Below are positions 10,928 through 22,800 of a DNA stretch of 64,000 bases, piece after piece. The stretch's first letter is position 1, and each line of letters opens with the position of its first letter. The position numbers and the translations under genes are program-made. The notes beneath the pieces were generated by a model that saw only the letters and a list, made by a program, of their open reading frames with translations, was not told the DNA's origin and did not search any database. The DNA lies in the NCBI RefSeq assembly GCF_003346775.1, contig NZ_CP031219.1, positions 2,480,001 through 2,544,000 on the forward strand. Direction: 5' to 3'. This DNA comes from Malaciobacter mytili LMG 24559 (lineage in GTDB: Bacteria; Campylobacterota; Campylobacteria; Campylobacterales; Arcobacteraceae).

Positions 10928-11697
10928 GCTTCAACCTCTCTTTTAATTGGCTCTAAAATTAAGTACTCAATTAATAATAAACTTCCTATCATAATAACAA
11001 CCAAAGCAAGAGCTGTTGCCGTATCTAATTGACTTCTTGCAATTGCTAAACTAGCACCAATTCCCTCATTTGAAGAGAGTAATTCTGCCATTACAACAAT
11101 TTTCCAAGACATTCCCAAGGCGCTAATCCAAGAGGGAAAAATATAAGAAAAAATATGAGGAAAATATAAATCAACCATCTTCATTTTAAAAGATAAATTA
11201 AAACTATCTGTCATTTGTTTTAAGTCTCCTTCTAAAGTTCTTGTCCCTTGTAAAGCACCTACGAAAATAATAGGGAAAGATGCAACTATAACAGTAAAAA
11301 TTACAGTCATATCACTCATTCCAAACCAAATCATTGCTAAAACAATCCATGCAATGGGTGGCATTCCTACAAGAATTGTAACTATTGGTCTACTCATCAT
11401 AGATGTAGTTACAAATAATCCAGCTAATAAACCTAAAAATGTTCCAATAATAAGTGAAATAAAAAAACCGATTAAAGCTCTTTTTATTGTTATTAATACA
11501 TTAGTAATGGTTTCATCATTTGTAATAATTGAGATTAAAGTTAAAATTGTCTCTTTTGGACTTGGTAAAATCAAATTTCCATATAATTGATTACCTAAAT
11601 CCCAAAGGGCAAAAAAAAGAAAGATTGAAGAAATAGAACCCCAACCACTCCAAAGATAAGAAGGAAAATCTTTTATAATTTTTAATATAAATTTCAT
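10915..11697 (-). CDS. ABC transporter permease (NitT/TauT type)
   Basis: First gene of the five-gene operon. The 260-residue membrane protein has about six helices and the EAA-type cytoplasmic loop; ALGMSWKIVVMAELLSSNEG is characteristic of SsuC/TauC-like permeases. I chose the ATG at 11697 over a GTG two codons earlier because the AGGTG just before it fits as the Shine-Dalgarno. The promoter must lie in the 100-bp divergent region shared with the Crp/Fnr-type regulator. The transported ligand is unknown. Confidence 0.92.
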   Translation of the reverse strand: MKFILKIIKDFPSYLWSGWGSISSIFLFFALWDLGNQLYGNLILPSPKETILTLISIITNDETITNVLITIKRALIGFFISLIIGTFLGLLAGLFVTTSMMSRPIVTILVGMPPIAWIVLAMIWFGMSDMTVIFTVIVASFPIIFVGALQGTRTLEGDLKQMTDSFNLSFKMKMVDLYFPHIFSYIFPSWISALGMSWKIVVMAELLSSNEGIGASLAIARSQLDTATALALVVIMIGSLLLIEYLILEPIKREVEAWRN

Positions 11698-11738
11698 ATG
11701 CACCTAAATTAAATATTTTTTCTAATTTTAATGAAAAC

Positions 11739-11757
11739 AATAGTGATTATCAATGAC
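11739..11757. promoter_or_regulatory. Possible Fur-type box in the divergent promoter region
   Basis: By hand alignment, 13 of 19 bases match the classical Fur consensus GATAATGATAATCATTATC. It lies 42 bp upstream of the permease ATG, in front of an operon ending in a TonB receptor, which makes iron control reasonable. AT-rich background raises the chance of a false match. Confidence 0.3.
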
Positions 11758-11766
11758 TTAAATCAA
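11753..11766. promoter_or_regulatory. Candidate Crp/Fnr-type operator 1
   Basis: ATGACTTAAATCAA matches the family pattern TTGA-N6-TCAA at 7 of 8 fixed positions. It lies between the regulator gene and the operon and overlaps the Fur-like match. Confidence 0.35.
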
Positions 11767-11777
11767 CAAATCTTAAG

Positions 11778-11791
11778 TTGATATAAGTTAA
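11778..11791. promoter_or_regulatory. Candidate Crp/Fnr-type operator 2
   Basis: TTGATATAAGTTAA matches TTGA-N6-TCAA at 7 of 8 fixed positions. It ends 8 bp before the regulator ATG, so binding there could give autorepression. Confidence 0.3.
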
Positions 11792-11799
11792 GATTTTTT

Positions 11800-12435
11800 A
11801 TGTATAAAGATATATTAAAAAAAATAGACTTTTTTAAACTATTAAATGAAGAAGAAATTGAATTAATCAATAACTCATGCAAAATAATCACATTAAATAA
11901 AAATAATATACTTTTTTATGAGGGTGATTTTGCAAAATCTTTTTATATTATGCTTCAAGGAAGATTGAAACTGTATAAAACTGGAACTATGGGAAATGAG
12001 ATAATAATTCATAGTTTTAATAAACCAACAATATTTGCTGAAATGGCAACTTTTCAAGAATCAACTTTTCCTGCAACAGCTATTAGTACTAGTAATCTTA
12101 CAAAAGTTGCAATTTTAGAAAAAAAAATATTTATTTCTCTTTTACAAAATAATGCTAATTTATCATTTCATATTATAGGTTCACTTATAAAAAAGATGAA
12201 AACTTTAGAACAAACAATTCACCGTAATTTAGTATATGATGCAACACAAAAAGTATGTTCACTTTTAAAAGAGAAGCCTAATATATTAATTGAAAAAAAA
12301 CATTCTGAAATTGCTAATAAATTAAATATGGCACCTGAAACACTATCAAGATCACTAAAAAAAATTAAAGAAAAAGGATATATAAATCAAAATAATATTG
12401 TAATAGATAGTTCTTTTTATGAAATATTACATTAA
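11800..12435 (+). CDS. Crp/Fnr-family transcriptional regulator
   Basis: The 211-residue protein has an N-terminal cyclic-nucleotide-binding-like beta-roll (about 15-125; ILFYEGDFAKSFYIMLQGRL, FAEMATFQE). A C-terminal Crp-type winged helix follows, whose recognition region is SEIANKLNMAPETLSRSLKK (about 168-187). Only two cysteines are visible and they are not clustered, so it does not look like an iron-sulfur FNR. It is closer to heme- or ligand-sensing DNR/NnrR/Crp-like members. It is divergent from the ABC-NnrS-TonB operon and is the obvious candidate to control it. NO or oxygen as the signal is inference from the NnrS neighbour. Confidence 0.9.
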   Translation: MYKDILKKIDFFKLLNEEEIELINNSCKIITLNKNNILFYEGDFAKSFYIMLQGRLKLYKTGTMGNEIIIHSFNKPTIFAEMATFQESTFPATAISTSNLTKVAILEKKIFISLLQNNANLSFHIIGSLIKKMKTLEQTIHRNLVYDATQKVCSLLKEKPNILIEKKHSEIANKLNMAPETLSRSLKKIKEKGYINQNNIVIDSSFYEILH

Positions 12436-12456
12436 ATTTACAATTTTTTTAAAATA

Positions 12457-12485
12457 AGTCAAAGTATAAAATTATACTTTTGACT
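12457..12485. terminator. Convergent hairpin between the regulator and nhaA copy 1
   Basis: An 8-bp stem (12461-12468 with 12473-12480) is extended by four more pairs around a one-base bulge. It overlaps the nhaA stop codon. On the minus strand it is followed by TTATTTTAAAAAAATTG, so it probably terminates nhaA; for the regulator it is weaker. Confidence 0.5.
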
Positions 12486-13653
12486 CACTGTTTGAAGTAG
12501 TTCTTTTAAGAACTAAATAACCAAATATTCCAGAAATAAAAGAACCTAATAAAATAGCTAGTTTATCAGTAAAAGCGAATAATGAATCATCTGTAAAAGC
12601 CAATGAATCAACAAATAAACTCATGGTAAATCCAATACCTGTTAATATTGCTACTCCATAGAGCTGTTTAAAGTTTGCTCCCTCTGGCAATGTTGCTAAT
12701 TTTAATTTTATAGCAATATATGAAAATCCAAAAACACCAATTTGTTTACCTAAAAATAATCCAAGCATAATTCCTAAAGGTACACTTGTAGCTAATTGAT
12801 TTATAGAAATATTTCTTAAATCTACTCCTGCATTTACAAATGCAAAAAGAGGTAAAATTAAAAATATAACCCAGTAGTGTAATGAATGTTCCATCTCTTT
12901 TAACATAGAAAATTCTTTACCATTTTCATCTCTAGATTTTAAAGGAATAGTAAAAGCTAATGCAACTCCAGCTAGTGTAGCATGAACTCCTGATTTTAAT
13001 ACAGATACCCATAAAATTACCCCAAGAAGAATATAAGCGGCTGGTTTTATAACTTTAAATCTATTTAAAGCAATAAGTCCAACTAAAGCCACACTTGCAA
13101 TAACAATTGAAGTGATAGATAAATCTGTAGTATAAAATAATGCAATAACAACAATGGCACCTAAGTCATCAATAATCGCTAAAGCCATTAAAAATATTTT
13201 TAATGAAACAGGAACTCTACTACCAAGAAGTGATAAAATACCTAAAGCAAAAGCAATATCCGTTGCAGTTGGTATTGCCCAACCTCTCATGGCAACTTCA
13301 TCACCAATATTAAAATAAACATATACTAAAGCAGGTACAACCATACCACCAACTGCTGCAATTGCAGGAAGTGTTATTTGTTTTACACTAGAAAGATGTC
13401 CTTCAAGTAATTCTCTTTTTACTTCAAGACCAATAAGAAAGAAAAATATAGCCATAAGACCATCATTTATCCATAGAAGTAAAGGTTTTGCAATATTTAA
13501 TGCTCCAAATCTAATCTCCACTGGAGTATGTAAAAATGCATCATAAATAGGCGAAAAATCTGTATTTTTTAATATTAATGCGGCAATAGTTACAAAAATA
13601 AGAACTATTCCCGCACTTGACTCTTTCTTAATAAAATCTTCAATTGTAAACAT
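12472..13653 (-). CDS. nhaA: Na+/H+ antiporter NhaA, copy 1
   Basis: NhaA exchanges cytoplasmic Na+ or Li+ for protons in the inner membrane, controlling pH and salt. The 393-residue length and roughly twelve helices are normal. The ion-binding Asp pair is present in ALAIIDDLGAIVVIALFY, and the PTATDIAFALGIL helix carries the third conserved Asp. LIGLEVKRELLEGHLSS is also diagnostic. The ATG has an AGGAG ribosome site. It lies 149 bp downstream of adhesin 1, after a terminator. A second, clearly paralogous nhaA lies at 36917-38104 on the far side of the two adhesin genes. Confidence 0.96.
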   Translation of the reverse strand: MFTIEDFIKKESSAGIVLIFVTIAALILKNTDFSPIYDAFLHTPVEIRFGALNIAKPLLLWINDGLMAIFFFLIGLEVKRELLEGHLSSVKQITLPAIAAVGGMVVPALVYVYFNIGDEVAMRGWAIPTATDIAFALGILSLLGSRVPVSLKIFLMALAIIDDLGAIVVIALFYTTDLSITSIVIASVALVGLIALNRFKVIKPAAYILLGVILWVSVLKSGVHATLAGVALAFTIPLKSRDENGKEFSMLKEMEHSLHYWVIFLILPLFAFVNAGVDLRNISINQLATSVPLGIMLGLFLGKQIGVFGFSYIAIKLKLATLPEGANFKQLYGVAILTGIGFTMSLFVDSLAFTDDSLFAFTDKLAILLGSFISGIFGYLVLKRTTSNSESKV

Positions 13654-13776
13654 AAATCTCCTCTTTTTTTATTTTAAGTTTATACAATTATTCTTTGAAT
13701 AACTTTAAAATGTAAGATTATTATATCTTTGTTTTTTTAATGAAATTTAAATAAAATTCTTTTATATCTAAATTAT

Positions 13777-13804
13777 AAAAAGAGAAGATTACTCTTCTCT
13801 TTTT
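13777..13804 (-). terminator. Terminator overlapping the adhesin 1 stop codon
   Basis: A perfect 12-bp stem (13777-13788 with 13793-13804) has a 4-nt loop. Its arms are A- and T-rich at the base, so it could act in both directions. It uses the first bases of the stop codon region. Confidence 0.75.
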
Positions 13805-16800
13805 AAATAGTTGGATCTACACTAATATCTTCATCTATTAAAATCTTGATATTTGAATTTCCATTTTGATAAACATTAAATTTTTCTCCATCTATTGTCT
13901 CTTGAGTATTTGATTTTTCCCAATTACCTTCTAATTTAACTCTATCTTCTTTTGATTCATCTCCAAATATTTTAAGAAGATGTTGATTATTTGTTAAATC
14001 TTCAACACTTTCATCTTTTATAATAATACTATCAAGTGTATTATTAGTTAAATCTATCTCATTTGTAGTAGGCTGTGTGCTATCATTTATAAAGTTACTT
14101 AAATTTATCACTTGATCTAAATACATATTATCTGGTTCATTAATAGTTGTATTTATTGCATTATCATCTACAACTACCTTTTCATAACCATCACCACCAC
14201 TTACAACTTTATCAATAGAAACTTCAAAATGATTTTCTCCTTCATTTTTTCCTAAATCTACTGTTACACTTACAACTGATGTTCCAGAACCATCTAATGA
14301 AGAAGAGTTATTTCCTATCCATCCAATAATAAAACTATTATCATCTGTTACTTCTACACTTATACTATCCCAAGCTAAATTATCAACTGAGTCTAATAAA
14401 CTACCTGTTCCATTTGTTACACATACTTGGTCAGAAATAGCTTTTCCATTACTATCAAAAATACGATAATAAATAGGTGCATCGCTTGAAGCTGTATCAT
14501 GCCAAACTGCAACAAAATTTCCATCACCAAGTGCTTTTACAATTGCAGGACCAGCATATGTATGTCCAGAAGCAGTACTTGTATTAACTTGCGTTTCACT
14601 CCCTGGTATTACTTTACCTGTTGAAGAATCAATTACTGCTATCATTGGAGCATCATTACCTGAATTATCTGTATTTCTTACCCAGCCAACTACAATATTT
14701 CCATTTGATAAAGTTTCTAAATTTAATAAAGGAACATTAATAGAACTCCATCCATCTATACTATTTTGTGTTAAAACAAATTGATCTGTAGCTGCAGTTC
14801 CATCTTCATTAAATACTCTTGCATAAAGTTTTCTATAACTTCCCGCATTATCAGAACCTGCACCTCCATACCAAATAGTCATAAACTTACCACCATCTAA
14901 TTCAACTATTCGAGGAGCAGATTCATAAGCTCCTGGATTATCTTTTCCTCTTACATCAACATCACTTGCCACACTAAAATCACTATCTGTTGGATTTTTA
15001 GTTGGGTCTATAATATTTACTATTGGTTTATGTCCACCTTTTCCATATTCATTTGCTATACCTACTACTACTTTTCCATTAGATAACTCTTCCACATATA
15101 TATTTTGTTCATGATTACCCCATGTAGTTTGATCAACATTACCCTTTCCAACTCTAAACTCATCACTTACAGCATTTCCATTTGCATCAAAAATTCTTCC
15201 ATAAACAGTAGCATTACTTCCACCACCTATATTTTTAACATAAACAGCTAACAATCTACCATCTGATAAAACTGTAAGAATAGGTGCACTTTCATGAGTT
15301 GTTGTATCATTTTGTTGAATAGAAACATCTTTATTTACAAAAAACTCTGAACTACTTGAGTCTTTACTTGGGTCTATTACTGTCATTATTGGTTTTTGGC
15401 TACCATCATACGCTGCATATCCAATTATAATATTTCCATTATCCATAACTTTTATATCAAGTCCTTTTACAAACCAATAGTCACCATTTAATTCTGATGC
15501 ACTTTTATCACTTATTGTAAAAGTATCTACTTTTACATTTCCAAAAGCATCATATATTTTACCTTTTAAATAGTTTGAAGTATTACTTGATGTATTATCA
15601 CCCCATACATATAATACATCTCCATTATCAAGTTTTGTTACTATTGGTGCTGATTGATTTCCACTTCCATGTCCTGTATTTATTACAGTTACATCTCCTG
15701 TAGAATCAGGTTCTACTAAATAGTTATCATTTACAATTTCTACTTCAAAATCTACTTCAGTTGCTCCTTTTGGTATAGTAACCTCTTTTACTTCTACTAT
15801 ATCTTCATTTGTAGTTGGATCTTTATAAGTATATTTTACTGATACTTTCATATCTTCAAGTGCTACAATAGGATTTCCATTATCATCTGTTAAAGTTACT
15901 TTATATTTAGCACTTTCACCTTCGATAACGTCTGTTTCTATTCCTTCAATTTTTACATTTATATTATCTACATCATCTTTTATTGTTGTCTCTACTGATG
16001 AATCATCAATAGCAACTTTTTCAAATTGATCTGTATTTGTTACACTATCTATAGAAATTTCAAATTTCTCATCACTTTCTTTATATACATTATCTACAGT
16101 TTCAACTTCAAAACTTGCTTCACTTTCTCCAGCTTTAATTGTTACTGTTTTTACTTCTGTTATATCTTCTCCTGAAGCTGTTGTATATGTATATGTGAAT
16201 TTTACTTCCATATCCTCTTTTGCAATTACTGCTTTTCCATTTTCATCAGTTAAAGCTACTTTATATGTGGCACTATTACCCTCTTCAACTGTTGAATCTC
16301 CACTTAATTTTATATTTACAGTATCACCTGGAGTATCATCTTTAATAATAGTTTCAACTCCTATTTCATCTATTGTAACTTTTTCAAATTGATCTGTATT
16401 TGTAATACTTACTATTTCTATATAAAATTTCTCTGCATCTTCTGCATATACATCATCAAGAGTTTTTATATCTATGCTTGTAGAGCTTTCTCCTGCTTTT
16501 ATAGTTACAGTTCCTACTTTTTCTATATTTTTACCATCTAATGTTGTAAATGTATATTTAAAAGTTACTATCATATCCTCTTTTGCTATTACTTTATTTC
16601 CATCATCATCTGTAAGTGTTACTTCATATGTTGCTGTTTCACCTTCACTTATTGTATCTCCTTCTTCTATAACTCTACTTCCATCTGCATTAAATTTTTG
16701 TGTATATATTGGTCTTTCTGATGAAGAACTACCTTCCCAAGTTACTATATAAGAACCATCTGCTAATACTGTTATTTGCGGATTAATATCAAATCCTGCT

Positions 16801-19800
16801 GTATTACCTATTGATTCTAATTTTACATTTTCTCCATCCATTGTTCCATCAGGATTAAATTTTTGTACAAAGATTGACCAATCTCCACCTGCATCTACTC
16901 CTTGCCATGTTACTACATAAGATCCATCTTTTAAAGCTATTATTTGTGGTGATATATCAGCGCCCACATTATTATCTACTTTTTCTAATTGTACTGTTTC
17001 TTCAACTTTACTTCCATCAGAATCAAACTGTTGTACAAATATTGAAGAAGTTCCTTGACTATCACTTCCACTCCATGTTATTACATACCCTCCATTTGCT
17101 AAAATAGTTATTTGTGGATTAAAATCATTTCCTGTTGTATTATCCAAGGCTTCTAATTGTACTACTTCTCCAGCTTTACTTCCATCAGAGTTAAACTGTT
17201 GTACAAATATTGAAAAATCTCCTTGACTATCTAATCCTGACCATGTTACTACATAAGATCCATCTTCTAATGTTTCTATTTGTTGATGAGCATCATTTGT
17301 TCTTATAAAATCTGAGGCTTCTAATTGTACAGCTGAACCATCTTTACTTCCATCAGAATTAAACTGTTGTACAAATAGTGAATAATTTCCTTGGCTATCT
17401 TTTTCTCTCCAAAGTACCACATATCCTCCATCATTTAATTCAGTTATTTTTGCCATAGAATTAGGAGTACTCTTTATTATTTCTATTTCACCTACTTTAA
17501 CTCCATCTGCATCAAACTGTTGAATAAATATTTCTCCATTCGCTTTACTTCCAACTGCTGCATATCCTCCATTTGCTAAAAGAGTTATGTCTATTGTAGA
17601 AATATCTGTTCCAAATCCTATAGTCTCTCCTACTTTACTTCCATTAGAGTTAAACTGTTGTACATAAGTACCATAATCATAATTTGCACAACTTAATATA
17701 TATCCTCCATCTTCTAAGCTAACTATTTTTGCTGAATCCTTTGCACCTTTTACTTCTACAGTATCTCCTATTTTTTCATCATTAGCATTATATTGTTGTA
17801 AAAACAAAGAAAGTTTTCCTGTACTATTTTGTGCAAACCAAGTTACTACATATCCTCCATCTTTTAAAGCTGTTATTTGAGGACCAAATCCTATATTCAC
17901 AACCTTTTCTGTTGTATATTCTCTTTCTTCACCACTTGCAACTAAATTTATATTTACATTATCGGCAGGAGTATCATCTTTAATAATAGTTTCAACTCCT
18001 ATTTCATCTATTGTAACTTTTTCAAATTGATCTGCATTTGTGATACTTACTATTTCTATATAAAATTTCTCTGCATCTTCTGCATATACATCATCAAGAG
18101 TTTTTATATCTATACTTACAGAACTTTCTCCTGCTTTTATAGTTACAGTTCCTACTTTTTCTATATTTTCACCATCTAATGTTGTAAATGTATATTTAAA
18201 AGTTACTACCATATCCTCTTTTGCTATTACTTCATTTCCATCATCATCTGTAAGTGTTACTTCATATGTTGCTGTTTCACCTTCACTTATTGTATCTCCT
18301 TCTTCTATAACCATACTTCCATCTGCATTAAATTTTTGTACTTTTATACTTCCTTCATTCCAATATCCAGAAGAAGTAACTATATATGATCCATCTGCTA
18401 ATACTGTAACTGAATGTTCATATGAATCATATAGTACTTCTGTAACTTCTGTAGCAGGTGTTCCATCAGAATTAAATTGTTGTGCAAATAAAGTAAATTT
18501 TCCTTGACTATTGTATGCAGACCATGTTACTACATATGATCCATCTAATAGTTCTGTCATCTTTAACTTTAAAGCCCAAGATGTTCCATTTGCATCTATT
18601 TGTACAACTTCTCCACTAAGTGTTCCATCACTATTAAATTTTTGTATATAAAAATTTGTATTAAGATCAGCTTCATCTTGTCCCCACCAACCAATAATAT
18701 ATGTTCCATCTGCTAACTCTGTTATCTGAGGAGTCTCTTTATTATAATTATATTTATAGTTTGGAGCTTTTAGTTCAATAGTACTTCCACTTAATGTACC
18801 ATCACTATTAAATTTTTGTGTAAAACAAGACCAAGTTCCTTGTTCATTTTCTCCATACCATGTCACAATATAAGAGCCATCACTTAAACTCTCCATTCCT
18901 TGGTGTTGATCTCTTCCATCTGTTTTATTTACTCCTTCAAGTTGAATCATTTCTCCTACTTTACTTCCATCAGAGTTAAATTGTTGAACAAATATTGACA
19001 TATCACCTTCACTATCATTTCCCCACCAACTAACAGCATATGAGCCATCTGCTAAAGTTACAATTTTTGGATCATATTCCCATTTTGCAGAGTTTAAATT
19101 AACTATATTTCCATCAGTTGTTCCATCTGCATTAAATTTTTGTACATTAATAGATAGATTATTATCTTTATTTTGCCAAACTATAATATATGATCCATCA
19201 GGAAATGTTGTTATATCTTTATATATGTTGCCTGAAGAATCTTTAAAAATATTCATTTCTATTATACTTCCATCTTTTGTTCCATCAGGATTAAATCTTT
19301 GTGTATATAAAGAATTATTATTAACTAATTCATCAGAACTTTTTCCAAGCCAAACTACTATATATGAACCATCTTCAAAACTTTCTATTTGAAGGTTTTC
19401 TCGCCTAGCAGCTTCATGGGCATTCTCACTAAAAACTACAGTATCTCCTAATTTATTTCCACTATTATCAAATTTTTGTACAGATGTTTCCCAGAATCCA
19501 TCACTATTTTTTGTAATCCAAGTCATAGCATATGTACCATCTTCAAATGTTGTAATATCTGCATATGAACCTTTAACTATAGTTTCTAATTTATATTCTC
19601 TTTCTTCACCACTTGCAACTAAATTTACATTTACATTATCTACATCATCTTTTATTGTTGTCTCAACAGGTGTACTATCAATAGTTATCTTTTCAAATGC
19701 ATTAGTATTTGATACAGTATTTATATTGATTTTAAAACTTTCATCACCCTCTTTATATACATTATCTACAGTTTCCACTTCAAAACTTACTTCACTTTGT

Positions 19801-22800
19801 CCAGCTTTAATTGTTACTGTTTTTACTTCTGTTATATCTTCCCCTGAAGCTGTTGTATATGTATATGTAAATTTTACTTCCATATCCTCTTTTGCAATTA
19901 CTGCTTTTCCATTTTCATCAGTTAAAGTTACTTTATATGCCGCATTTTCTCCTTCAGTAACACTTGTATCTCCACTTAGCTTTACTTTTACCACATCTTC
20001 ATCATCACTTATTGTTGTTGAAACTGCTGTACTATCTGCTTCTAGTTTTTCAAAGCTTGCTCCACCACTTACTTCTTTTATTGAGTTTGAAATTGAATCA
20101 CTCTCTTTATATACATCATCTCTATTTACTGTTGTTGTTGCAGTTCCACTTGACTCACCTGCTTTTATTGTAATTGTTTCACCATTACTTAATGTGATTT
20201 TTACATCTTCTTTTGCTACAACTGAAGTTCCATTCTCATCTACTAAGTTTACTGTATATGTGATCTCTCCACCATCTTCACTTACGCTTGATGTTGCACT
20301 TAATTTTGCTTTTACCACATCTTCATCATCACTTATTGTTGTTGAAACTGCTGTACTATCTGCTTCTAGTTTTTCAAAGCTTGCTCCACCGCTTACTTCT
20401 TTTATTGAGTTTGAAATTGAATCACTCTCTTTATATACATCATCTCTATTTACTGTTGTTGTTGCAGTTCCACTTGACTCACCTGCTTTTATTGTAATTG
20501 TTTCACCATTACTTAATGTGATTTTTACATCTTCTTTTGCAACTGTTGCTGTTCCATTCTCATCTACTAAGTTTACTGTATATGTGATCTCTCCACCATC
20601 TTCACTTACGCTTGATGTTGCACTTAATTTTGCTTTTACCACATCTTCATCATCACTTATTGTTGTTGAAACTGCTGTACTATCTGCTTCTAGTTTTTCA
20701 AAGCTTGCTCCACCACTTACTTCTTTTATTGAGTTTGAAATTGAATCACTCTCTTTATATACATCATCTCTATTTACTGTTGTTGTTGCAGTTCCACTTG
20801 ACTCACCTGCTTTTATTGTAATTGTTTCACCATTACTTAATGTGATTTTTACATCTTCTTTTGCTACAACTGAAGTTCCATTCTCATCTACTAAGTTTAC
20901 TGTATATGTGATCTCTCCACCATCTTCACTTACGCTTGATGTTGCACTTAATTTTGCTTTTACCACATCTTCATCATCACTTATTGTTGTTGAAACTGCT
21001 GTACTATCTGCTTCTAGTTTTTCAAAGCTTGCTCCACCACTTACTTCTTTTATTGAGTTTGAAATTGAATCACTCTCTTTATATACATCATCTCTATTTA
21101 CTGTTGTTGTTGCAGTTCCACTTGACTCACCTGCTTTTATTGTAATTGTTTCACCATTACTTAATGTGATTTTTACATCTTCTTTTGCTACAACTGAAGT
21201 TCCATTCTCATCTACTAAGTTTACTGTATATGTGATCTCTCCACCATCTTCACTTACGCTTGATGTTGCACTTAATTTTGCTTTTACCACATCTTCATCA
21301 TCACTTATTGTTGTTGAAACTGCTGTACTATCTGCTTCTAGTTTTTCAAAGCTTGCTCCACCACTTACTTCTTTTATTGAGTTTGAAATTGAATCACTCT
21401 CTTTATATACATCATCTCTATTTACTGTTGTTGTTGCAGTTCCACTTGACTCACCTGCTTTTATTGTAATTGTTTCACCATTACTTAATGTGATTTTTAC
21501 ATCTTCTTTTGCTACAACTGAAGTTCCATTCTCATCTACTAAGTTTACTGTATATGTGATCTCTCCACCATCTTCACTTACGCTTGATGTTGCACTTAAT
21601 TTTGCTTTTACCACATCTTCATCATCACTTATTGTTGTTGAAACTGCTGTACTATCTGCTTCTAGTTTTTCAAAGCTTGCTCCACCACTTACTTCTTTTA
21701 TTGAGTTTGAAATTGAATCACTCTCTTTATATACATCATCTCTATTTACTGTTGTTGTTGCAGTTCCACTTGACTCACCTGCTTTTATTGTAATTGTTTC
21801 ACCATTACTTAATGTGATTTTTACATCTTCTTTTGCTACAACTGAAGTTCCATTCTCATCTACTAAGTTTACTGTATATGTGATCTCTCCACCATCTTCA
21901 CTTACGCTTGATGTTGCACTTAATTTTGCTTTTACCACATCTTCATCATCACTTATTGTTGTTGAAACTGCTGTACTATCTGCTTCTAGTTTTTCAAAGC
22001 TTGCTCCACCACTTACTTCTTTTATTGAGTTTGAAATTGAATCACTCTCTTTATATACATCATCTCTATTTACTGTTGTTGTTGCAGTTCCACTTGACTC
22101 ACCTGCTTTTATTGTAATTGTTTCACCATTACTTAATGTGATTTTTACATCTTCTTTTGCTACAACTGAAGTTCCATTCTCATCTACTAAGTTTACTGTA
22201 TATGTGATCTCTCCACCATCTTCACTTACGCTTGATGTTGCACTTAATTTTGCTTTTACCACATCTTCATCATCACTTATTGTTGTTGAAACTGCTGTAC
22301 TATCTGCTTCTAGTTTTTCAAAGCTTGCTCCACCACTTACTTCTTTTATTGAGTTTGAAATTGAATCACTCTCTTTATATACATCATCTCTATTTACTGT
22401 TGTTGTTGCAGTTCCACTTGACTCACCTGCTTTTATTGTAATTGTTTCACCATTACTTAATGTGATTTTTACATCTTCTTTTGCTACAACTGAAGTTCCA
22501 TTCTCATCTACTAAGTTTACTGTATATGTGATCTCTCCACCATCTTCACTTACGCTTGATGTTGCACTTAATTTTGCTTTTACCACATCTTCATCATCAC
22601 TTATTGTTGTTGAAACTGCTGTACTATCTGCTTCTAGTTTTTCAAAGCTTGCTCCACCACTTACTTCTTTTATTGAGTTTGAAATTGAATCACTCTCTTT
22701 ATATACATCATCTCTATTTACTGTTGTTGTTGCAGTTCCACTTGACTCACCTGCTTTTATTGTAATTGTTTCACCATTACTTAATGTGATTTTTACATCT

